This document shows, piece by piece, positions 15,874-22,545 of a stretch of DNA of 38,311 nucleotides. The translations under genes and the position numbers were made by a program. The stretch comes from Thomasclavelia saccharogumia DSM 17460 (GTDB taxonomy: Bacteria > Bacillota_I > Bacilli_A > Erysipelotrichales > Coprobacillaceae): contig NZ_JMLH01000028.1 of NCBI RefSeq assembly GCF_000686665.1, positions 1 through 38,311 of the forward strand. The letters are read 5' to 3'. Positions within the stretch are counted from its first letter, which is position 1; every line of letters begins with the position of its first letter. The notes under the pieces were generated by a model. The model was not told the origin of the DNA, did not search any database, and was given only the letters and a program-made list of their open reading frames with translations.

Positions 15874-17394
15874 TTATTCAGCTTCTTTTAACCACTCCTG
15901 GTATTGGTGATTGGCTTCATCAACTATCTTTTGCATTCCGGCTTTATCTAATTCTCTATTCATATCTTTTAAGAATATATCTAGATCTTTTATTTCTAAT
16001 TTAGCTATTTTATTCATCCATTCACTTTCTTGAAATTCATCAATGAAATCTCCTGTCATTATTTTATTAGTAGCATTAATTTCATTTAAAACTGGAATTG
16101 GATCAAATCTGAAGCCTTTAGGAAAATTATCACCATATGTTGAATAAAACCAGTTAGAGTAACTGACTTTATCATCTTCTTCAAAATCTGAAGAATAAGT
16201 GATTTTAGGGTTTGTAAACTGATATCCAAATATAGCTAATCCACTGTTTTTAGTAGTTACAGTAATATGATTGTCTTCATCAAGGGTGTAATCCTGATCC
16301 TTAATACCATATTGAATAAGATTTGCAATATCCTTATCTGTAAATAATTTCAAAAGAAAATCTTCGGCATTTTCAACATTTTCTGACCAAGATGCAATTG
16401 ACGTTTTATTATCTCCCCAATACAATTCCATATTTGGTGTAGATTGATTAGGGATAATAACAAAATCATCTTTTGTCTCTGGCATAGAGCGAGAAGCCAT
16501 ATTGACTTCAAATGGATCTCGTTTACTCATTGTGGATGCTGTAACAAAAGGAACAACGCCGTTTTTAGAAAGATCCTGATCAAGCAAACCCTGCTGTTTT
16601 AATGACGAATAATTAGCTAATAAATTTTTATACTCCGTTGATCGACTCAAAGAAATAAAACCTTCACCTTTTTTCCATGCCAAATTATTTGTTGGGGGTA
16701 CGACCCATAAGCCTGTCACACTAGTATCAAATCCTATAAATTGAATTGGAATATTCCCATTATTTTTCTTTGCCTGTATCAACAATTCATTATTATCAAA
16801 TATATTCCCCTTAATATCTTCTATATTAATTCCGTATTCATCTAACATCTTTTTATTATACATAAAACCATTAGTAGTAGGAACATGACTTGAAATGCCA
16901 TATAACTTATTATCAATTTTTGAGAGTTCAAAATCATAGGGCACTAATACTTTTTCTAATATTTCTTTATTTTTTTCTTTCCATTCATCTAAATTCATAA
17001 GCAGTTTATTATCAACTGTACATTTATATGTATTATTCCAAGGCTCCACTTCCGTATCGTTATAAGATGCAAAGATCATTGATACAAGATCGGTTTGTTT
17101 ACCATCTTTTTTTAATTCCTTTAATTCATTTATTTTATTATCTGTTTCTTGAGTATTAAAAGTCATGATTTTAACTTGATAAGCTGCTCCCTTTTCCTTT
17201 AATAATTCATTAAGAGGTTCCTCCCATGTTTCAATTAATCCATCACCTAAAGAAGCCATACTACCAGGATCTTCAATCCTCCATACGACCGTTTTCTTAT
17301 CTATATTATCTGTTCTTGTATTATTATTTTGTGTACAAGCTGTTATTTGCAGGCACAATAATAAAGTTAAAATAAATAGTAATCGTTTCCTCAT
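15874..17394 (-). CDS. Extracellular solute-binding-protein-like lipoprotein, copy 2
   Basis: A 506-residue paralogue of the 11628-13112 protein. Lipobox LQITAC with Cys20; KTVVWRIEDPGSMASLGDG at the mature N terminus; shared blocks include NKLYGISSHVPTT, PPTNNLAWKKGEGFISLSRS, ELYWGDNKTSIASWSENVEN and YSNWFYSTYGDNFPKGFRFD. AAAGGGAGG precedes the ATG. The two copies are very similar at the C terminus and more different around residues 25-90 and 290-320, where ligand specificity might lie. Its partner lipoprotein is truncated, and an IS1595 remnant separates it from the rest of unit C. Confidence 0.75.
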   Translation of the reverse strand: MRKRLLFILTLLLCLQITACTQNNNTRTDNIDKKTVVWRIEDPGSMASLGDGLIETWEEPLNELLKEKGAAYQVKIMTFNTQETDNKINELKELKKDGKQTDLVSMIFASYNDTEVEPWNNTYKCTVDNKLLMNLDEWKEKNKEILEKVLVPYDFELSKIDNKLYGISSHVPTTNGFMYNKKMLDEYGINIEDIKGNIFDNNELLIQAKKNNGNIPIQFIGFDTSVTGLWVVPPTNNLAWKKGEGFISLSRSTEYKNLLANYSSLKQQGLLDQDLSKNGVVPFVTASTMSKRDPFEVNMASRSMPETKDDFVIIPNQSTPNMELYWGDNKTSIASWSENVENAEDFLLKLFTDKDIANLIQYGIKDQDYTLDEDNHITVTTKNSGLAIFGYQFTNPKITYSSDFEEDDKVSYSNWFYSTYGDNFPKGFRFDPIPVLNEINATNKIMTGDFIDEFQESEWMNKIAKLEIKDLDIFLKDMNRELDKAGMQKIVDEANHQYQEWLKEAE

Positions 17395-17599
17395 TATTTC
17401 ATCCTCCCTTTCATTATAATAATTTTATATTAATAACTATCTCTCTTCATCCTCTTTAGAATGAATGTTTCCCTAAATATTTGTATATAACATCTAACCA
17501 TCTTTTAATTTCTAAAGGACATGAAAAAATAAAAGTTTTCTTGAATCCCCATAAACCACAGGTTATATATTTTTTGATTTTAACACTGCTTTTTAGGGG

Positions 17600-18375
17600 C
17601 AACATACAAAACGTAGAAATCATGAATTTTCCTTTTGATGTACAATTAATATAGTTACATTAGATGGAGGATATGTCTTATAAAATTCTTAAATCTAAAA
17701 AATGTCTTTATATGAAATGGCCTGGCGATTTTTCTTGCAATAAATGCCAATGCCATAAATACTGGCTCATTAAACGTGTTAGTAAAACTAAAGTATCTTA
17801 TGTCTTAGAATGTAAAAAATATCATAAGCTGCATTCTCTACTATCTGATACTATTTTTCAAAGCTACAGGCTCGATCTTTATAAGCTTCTTTTAGATATA
17901 TTCCTTATTTCAATAAAAACAAGAGAATAAGTGCGATAACTTTAATGTTTCATCTAGATGCTACCTATAAATTTACCTTATTATTAGAAACAAAAAGCAG
18001 AATACTTATGTCATTAAGTAATTCACAAAAACTGCTTGAAAGTTCATTTTATGAGGCTATGGTGAAAAAGGATTCAATATTCTCAAAAAACAGATTCAGG
18101 TCAAAATGAAAAAATCAACTATAACGAACCTGATTATAGATTGAAATGGTTGAATACCATCATCGGCAATATTAAAACAATATAACAAGTATATATCATG
18201 GTATAACAAAACGAGAAATGCCGTTATTTATGAATGAGCAAGAATACCGTTTTAACCATAGATATACAGGCAAACATATGATGGACAAAGTGAAAGAATA
18301 CATCCAGAGATCATTCCTTACTAGTCATAAACAGATAGTATATATTTTGAATGTATCAACCTGTTGATTATGGAT
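17600..18375 (+). pseudogene. IS1595-type transposase remnant
   Basis: The first frame (from 17664) has the zinc-ribbon start WPGDFSCNKCQCHKYW of IS1595/ISXO2 transposases. After a frameshift RISAITLMFHLDATYK and LETKSRILMSLS follow the helix-turn-helix part, and near the end NEPDYRLKWLNTIIGNIKT, YHGITKREMPLFMNEQEYRF and NHRYTG match the conserved C terminus (TWxxGTHHGVSxxxLxxYLxEFxFRFNRR). Much of the catalytic core is deleted. It interrupts unit C between the precursor and the solute-binding-protein gene. Terminal repeats were not identified. Confidence 0.65.
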
Positions 18376-18816
18376 ATTCAAGAAAATTTTTAAATTTCAC
18401 ATTAAACAATCATTAATTTAATTAAATGATAAGATAAATTGAAATTTATTATACTTCTCCATATAAAACTTAAAAATAACAATATTCTTTATTATTATAT
18501 TTTCTTCTATAATTTAGGCTACTACAAATATCACATTCCTAAAACTTTTTACAATAAGACATATCACTTTAATCAACATACTCACTATTTTTACATCTTA
18601 TATTTTACCATACTGTTAAACTTCAGTTTATAGAATACCTTTTTTGGCTAACAGTTAGTAGTGCAAAACTATCAGAATAATCTTTCACCATCTAGTTTTA
18701 TATCATATATATCAAATCATCAAAGGGCTGTTTATTTTTTATAACAGCTCTCGTATATTGCATTTCTGACAAAATTTAATTTTTAATATATTTAGGAATG
18801 TATATTTCATTTTTAA
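18376..18816. other. Gene-free AT-rich stretch with one hairpin
   Basis: No convincing gene in either strand; the 64-residue plus-strand frame at 18439-18633 is low-complexity. A hairpin at about 18724-18756 (GGGCTGTT pairing with AACAGCTC) resembles the GGGCTG hairpins after the other small genes and may end the precursor transcript, although its T-run is weak. Confidence 0.4.
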
Positions 18817-19350
18817 TTATGCTATTTTTGTATAAGTTGTTCTAAAGCATCCTTCTGAATGTCTTGGCTCACATCCTGGAATATATCCACGAGTAACCTG
18901 CCATGTTCCAGTATATTTTTTGCCATTATACATATACCATCCATTAACTAACTCTAACCCAATATATCTAGCTATGCTTGCACAACTATACCCTGTTAAA
19001 GCTTCAATAACATCACATACACCTAATGAAAATTTATAAGTGCCTCTTCCTGATGAAGCTAAAGGTACAATTCCATTTTCATTCATCTGTGCGGTCATTA
19101 AATTAATATCTCTTTCTTCAACTTCTTTATATAATTGTTCCAATAAAGCAGGATCAGCATCTTTTAAGACAAGAGTAAATTCAATTAGTTCACCATTTTC
19201 ATCATAAACTGGATCAATCATTTCAGTTTCATATTGATGTCTAAACTCTTTTGCTTCTACTGGTATACTAAATCCAAACATTCCAATAACCATAGCAACA
19301 GCAACTAATAAAATTACAAAAGATTGATATAGCTTTAAATAACTTCTCAT
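18817..19350 (-). CDS. Secreted cysteine-containing precursor with GYIPGCEPRHS motif (putative bacteriocin or signal protein)
   Basis: A 177-residue exported protein. Residues 1-33 form a Sec-type signal (basic start, hydrophobic core FVILLVAVAMVIGMFGFSIP, cleavage after VEA). An acidic, helix-prone segment (about 34-90) resembles a propeptide. After LASSGRG (98-104) comes a mature-like part with four cysteines (C112, C123, C160, C168), enough for two disulfides, ending with GYIPGCEPRHSEGC. The strong AAGGAGG site and intact frame argue for expression. It lies downstream of the thioredoxin-like lipoprotein and the 2-TM gene under promoter P3. The motif recurs in the decayed gene at 15007-15252. 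I do not recognise the family. A bacteriocin is the leading guess, with a secreted signal or surface protein as alternatives. Confidence 0.7.
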   Translation of the reverse strand: MRSYLKLYQSFVILLVAVAMVIGMFGFSIPVEAKEFRHQYETEMIDPVYDENGELIEFTLVLKDADPALLEQLYKEVEERDINLMTAQMNENGIVPLASSGRGTYKFSLGVCDVIEALTGYSCASIARYIGLELVNGWYMYNGKKYTGTWQVTRGYIPGCEPRHSEGCFRTTYTKIA

Positions 19351-19426
19351 ATTATCCTCCTTTTCTCCGCATTTTAAATCTATGCGGTAATAAGCTTGGC
19401 TGTTTTAATACATTCCAAATATAGAA

Positions 19427-19689
19427 TTAAATTAAGCCAAATAATTCAATAGCCCCATATATTGAAGAAACAATATAAAGTATAGCCACTAATGGGTAAA
19501 ATATTTTTTTGTCTTTGAAAAATCATCTTCCATATAGCACATATAAAATAATCTTTCTATAAAAAACAGTAAACTAAAACAAATAAATGTTATTCTATTT
19601 CTTTCCTGAAAGAAATAGGGAATTAATATAATATAGATAAATGCTATTTTTTTAAATTTATGAAATTTTAAATAATTTTCTTTTTTCAT
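19427..19689 (-). pseudogene. Small 2-TM protein, unit C copy, C terminus frameshifted in a 7-A tract
   Basis: Begins two bases after the thioredoxin gene stop, with AAAGGA inside that gene's end. The first frame (to 19489) gives MKKENYLKFHKFKKIAFIYI and the conserved FFQERNRITFICFSLLFFIE, then stops after DDFSKTKKYFTH. Across a 7-base tract (T7 on the plus strand, 19504-19510) the other frame continues KIFYPLVAILYIVSSIYGAI and ELFGLI, matching the C terminus of the unit A copy. Eight bases would give the full length of about 87 residues. The 66-residue truncated form may still be made. Function unknown; immunity or accessory role inferred from position. Confidence 0.6.
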
Positions 19690-19691
19690 TA

Positions 19692-20144
19692 CTATTTTTC
19701 CTTTAAAAAGTCTTTTAATTCACTGGATAATTCTTCTATCTCTTGATCATAGTTCGATGGAAACCTAGAAACCTCATCTCCATTTTTAGTTTTTATAATC
19801 GTTGGAGTTACCCTAACATTATATCTAATGCATATTTCTTGGAGTTCTTCGCTTGTATAAATTTTATTATCTAACATTTTCTTTATATCAAAATAATACA
19901 CTTTATCATCATATTTTTTTATTTCTTCTTTGACTAAAGGATATATTTCTAAACATAACGGACAATCTGTCATTGAAAAATATACATATCCATTTACTAT
20001 TTTTTCAAGTTCCCCCTTTTCATTTAATTCTATTATTTCATTATCTTTATTTGCCTCATTTTGTTTATTTTGTTTATTTGAATTACAACCAACAACCATC
20101 AGCATCAACAATACTAAAACAAACCAATTTCTTTTAAGTTTCAT
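19692..20144 (-). CDS. Thioredoxin-fold lipoprotein (bacteriocin-accessory thiol oxidoreductase type)
   Basis: A 150-residue lipoprotein with lipobox MVVGC (Cys20), an Asn/Lys-rich linker, and a thioredoxin fold. The active site is DCPLC (C61, C64) after the strand YVYFSMT, with the cis-proline loop RYNVRVTPTIIKTKNGDE. Such proteins (for example those encoded with pediocin-like bacteriocins) form or repair disulfides in exported peptides on the outside of the cell. GGAGGGG lies upstream of the start. It is the first gene behind P3 and is coupled to the 2-TM gene. A partner with four cysteines, the secreted precursor, is the third gene, which supports a folding role. Confidence 0.8.
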   Translation of the reverse strand: MKLKRNWFVLVLLMLMVVGCNSNKQNKQNEANKDNEIIELNEKGELEKIVNGYVYFSMTDCPLCLEIYPLVKEEIKKYDDKVYYFDIKKMLDNKIYTSEELQEICIRYNVRVTPTIIKTKNGDEVSRFPSNYDQEIEELSSELKDFLKEK

Positions 20145-20380
20145 TTGTTTTCCCCTCCATTTTAAGTTATTAATAAAGAATATTTAAACTATCTAATAAT
20201 TAATTTATTTTTATTAACTCTCTTTTCTATAATGATAGATATAATATATAGCTGTTAAATATTATCCAATAATAGACCTATAAGCAAAAATTCATAACAA
20301 AAATAAATTTTTTCATTATAACTATATAAGCTAAACATATCATCCTATTGACATCAATTATTCTTATTACCTTTACACAA

Positions 20381-20455
20381 TTAATCATGTGTAATACTTT
20401 TTATTAATTTAATAAAAATAATGTTATCATACTCCATTAATCTTGATATAAACAT
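20381..20455 (-). CDS. Possible 24-residue leader peptide in the P3 leader
   Basis: In the roughly 450-bp leader between P3 and the thioredoxin gene, GGAAGGGAG precedes an ATG at 20455 that opens a 24-codon frame starting MFISRLMEYDNIIFIKLIKS. Its stop lies inside a hairpin (TTACACA pairing with TGTGTAA, about 20372-20394). It could be a leader peptide, a small signal, or chance. The rest of the leader shows no gene. Confidence 0.3.
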   Translation of the reverse strand: MFISRLMEYDNIIFIKLIKSITHD

Positions 20456-20591
20456 TTTCACTCCCTTCCTATCTATTTAATTAATGAAACATGTTTTATT
20501 AATTACCAAAATTATTTAATTCTATATTTATATAATGAAAATTTCTCCTAATATATTATTAATTTTTATTACTATCTCTTTTCTTATCTTT

Positions 20592-20659
20592 ACTATAACA
20601 CAATAAAATAAGCTATTATTGATTTCCCTATTTAATGGTTAAATTTCCCATTAAATGGT
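20592..20659 (-). promoter_or_regulatory. LytTR-type promoter P3
   Basis: On the minus strand ACCATT (20654-20659) and ACCATT (20634-20639), 20-bp period, then 36 bp, then TATAGT (20592-20597) within TTATAGTAAAG. It drives the unit C genes. Confidence 0.72.
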
Positions 20660-20816
20660 AGTATCTTATATAAAATATAATATTTACATCTACTATAAGA
20701 AACAAATTATTAAATATTAATATAGTATAGGTGTTTTAGAACAGTCTTATTATTATAATTAAATACATTAATTTTCTGATTTTAAAAGTTATTTATTTAA
20801 AAATATTATCTTTTAT

Positions 20817-20845
20817 TTTACTCTTATTTGATTTAATGCTATTAT
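20817..20845 (+). promoter_or_regulatory. Promoter of the LytTR regulator gene
   Basis: TTTACT (20817-20822), 17 bp, TATTAT (20840-20845), about 50 bp before the regulator start. It looks like an ordinary sigma-A promoter without a LytTR box. Confidence 0.5.
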
Positions 20846-20898
20846 ATAAGGGGAACGGAATTTTAATAATATAAAGAGAGATTGAGGGATAAAGAAAA

Positions 20899-21564
20899 AT
20901 GATTACTGTGGGAATAATAGATGATGAACAAATATTTTGTGATAAAATAAAAAATATATTATTATTAGAGTTTGATTGTCTTAGAACATTTACATATAAC
21001 TCAATAAATGAAATTGATCAAGATTTTGATTTTATGATCTTGAATATTGATATGCCAGATTATGATGGGATCGATTATGCAAAAGCTAATGAAGATAAAA
21101 AAATAATTTTTGTGACTAGTCATAATCATCGTTATAAAGAAGCATTTGGACCTAATGTCTATGGTTTTGTCAGTAAAAATAATTTAGAAGATGAACTAGT
21201 TGAAAGTGTTGCAAAGATGCTTACAAGAATCAAAAATCAACATCATATTGATTTAAAAATAGATGGTGAAATGCTTGAAATAAAAACTGATAGTATAATC
21301 TATTGTATGTATTTAGGTGATATGAATATTGCGGTAATATTTGATGATAGACAAGCAATAATCAAAAATAAAACTTTAAAAAGTTTATTAAGAGTTTTGG
21401 GAAATGATTTTATTTGTATTAATCGTAGCGTGATCATTAATAAAAAGAAGATTTTAAAAATATTTAATAATCAGCTTTGTTTAAAAGAAGTTAATTGTTT
21501 GTTTGAAATCAGTCGTCGTAAAAAGAGTTTAGTATTAAAAGCTTTTTATGAAAAAAACTTTTAA
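20899..21564 (+). CDS. LytTR-family response regulator with Asn at the phospho-acceptor position
   Basis: A 221-residue regulator: receiver domain (about 1-112) followed by a LytTR DNA-binding domain (about 116-215; IDLKIDGEMLEIKTDSIIYC, FICINRSVIINKKKILKI). The receiver keeps the acidic pair in GIIDDEQ and the switch lysine in GFVSKNN, but the strand that normally reads LDI has ILNIDMP, so Asn49 replaces the Asp that accepts phosphate. No histidine kinase gene is nearby. It probably activates the four ACCRTT promoters, one of which (P4) starts two bases after its own stop codon. Activity may depend on protein level or a bound partner rather than phosphorylation. Confidence 0.85.
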   Translation: MITVGIIDDEQIFCDKIKNILLLEFDCLRTFTYNSINEIDQDFDFMILNIDMPDYDGIDYAKANEDKKIIFVTSHNHRYKEAFGPNVYGFVSKNNLEDELVESVAKMLTRIKNQHHIDLKIDGEMLEIKTDSIIYCMYLGDMNIAVIFDDRQAIIKNKTLKSLLRVLGNDFICINRSVIINKKKILKIFNNQLCLKEVNCLFEISRRKKSLVLKAFYEKNF

Positions 21565-21565
21565 T

Positions 21566-21633
21566 ACCGTTTAATTGGATATCTAACCATTAAAAGGGAA
21601 AACTAATAATTTTTCCTTTTTTTATGCTATAGT
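21566..21633 (+). promoter_or_regulatory. LytTR-type promoter P4 of the ABC transporter genes
   Basis: ACCGTT (21566-21571) and ACCATT (21586-21591), 20-bp period, 36 bp, then TATAGT (21628-21633), 32 bp before the ATPase start. Its inner part (TTGGATATC) is shared with P1 and P2, although it faces the other way. Confidence 0.75.
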
Positions 21634-21665
21634 GAAAATAAATTAGTTAGATATGGAGGTAGACT

Positions 21666-22541
21666 ATGAAATTAGAAATCCAACAGCTGACAAAATCATA
21701 TGGCAGTTTATTAGCTCTAAATGACATCAATCTCACTCTGACCCCAGGAATTTATGCTCTACTAGGATCTAATGGTGCTGGTAAGTCGACCCTTATTAAT
21801 TTATTAACTGGCAATTTAAAACCAAATAAAGGAAAGATCTTATATAATGGTAAAAATATTAATGATTTAAAAAAAGATTATCGAGCTATTTTAGGTTATA
21901 TGCCTCAGCAGCAGGAATTATATGAACAATTTAATGCCTATCGGTTTTTAAATTATATGGCTGCTTTAAAGGGGATGGATGCTAAAACAGCTAAGATAGA
22001 AATCGAAAATGTTTTAAAAATAGTAAATTTACAGGATGATGCGCATCGTCTTTTAGGACAATATTCAGGTGGAATGAAGCAAAGAATCCTTATTGCCCAG
22101 GCAATCATGAATCAACCCAAAATCATCATTTTAGATGAACCTACAGCTGGGCTTGATCCTAAAGAACGGATTCGAATCAGAAATATTATTTCTAAAATAG
22201 CAAGAGAAAAAATCGTTTTATTTGCTACACATGTAGTATCTGATATTGAACATATCGCTAAAGAAGTCATTCTTATAAAAAACGGCAAACTGTTAGACCA
22301 TTGCTCACCATTAGAATTTTGTAAAACTATCCAAGGAAAAGTCTTTGAGTTATCGATTCAGGAAGAGGAATTAAAAAAAGTACAAGGTGAATTTCTTATC
22401 AGCAATATTTCACAACAGGCAAATGGTTTATTAGTACGGATTTTAGCGAATCAAAAACCTCTTCAATATCAATATATTGAAGCTGTTGCAAATCTTGAAG
22501 ATGTCTATTTATATTATTTCAGTGATGAAATGAAGGACTAA
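21666..22541 (+). CDS. ABC transporter ATP-binding protein
   Basis: A 291-residue ATPase with Walker A GSNGAGKST, Q-loop region YMPQQQELYEQ, signature YSGGMKQRILIAQA, Walker B IIILDEPTAGLDP and H-loop ATHVVSD. It is of the type that pairs with ABC-2 permeases for peptide, antibiotic or bacteriocin export and immunity. GGAGG precedes the start. The permease follows after four bases. It is controlled by P4 together with the precursor units, which suggests transport of, or protection against, the secreted peptide. Confidence 0.9.
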   Translation: MKLEIQQLTKSYGSLLALNDINLTLTPGIYALLGSNGAGKSTLINLLTGNLKPNKGKILYNGKNINDLKKDYRAILGYMPQQQELYEQFNAYRFLNYMAALKGMDAKTAKIEIENVLKIVNLQDDAHRLLGQYSGGMKQRILIAQAIMNQPKIIILDEPTAGLDPKERIRIRNIISKIAREKIVLFATHVVSDIEHIAKEVILIKNGKLLDHCSPLEFCKTIQGKVFELSIQEEELKKVQGEFLISNISQQANGLLVRILANQKPLQYQYIEAVANLEDVYLYYFSDEMKD

Positions 22542-22545
22542 TATA

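Noticed and set aside
11628-17394. Ordinary sugar ABC uptake system
   Set aside because: No permease pair or sugar enzymes accompany the two solute-binding-like proteins, and both sit in peptide-type units.
18439-18633. 64-residue plus-strand open frame
   Set aside because: Composed of N, Y, I, F, H low-complexity residues in very AT-rich DNA, with no ribosome binding site.
18817-19350. Lantibiotic or other RiPP precursor modified by the radical SAM enzyme at 3390
   Set aside because: The precursor has a Sec signal, no double-Gly leader, and the radical SAM gene is 14 kb away in another operon. A lanthionine synthetase gene is absent.
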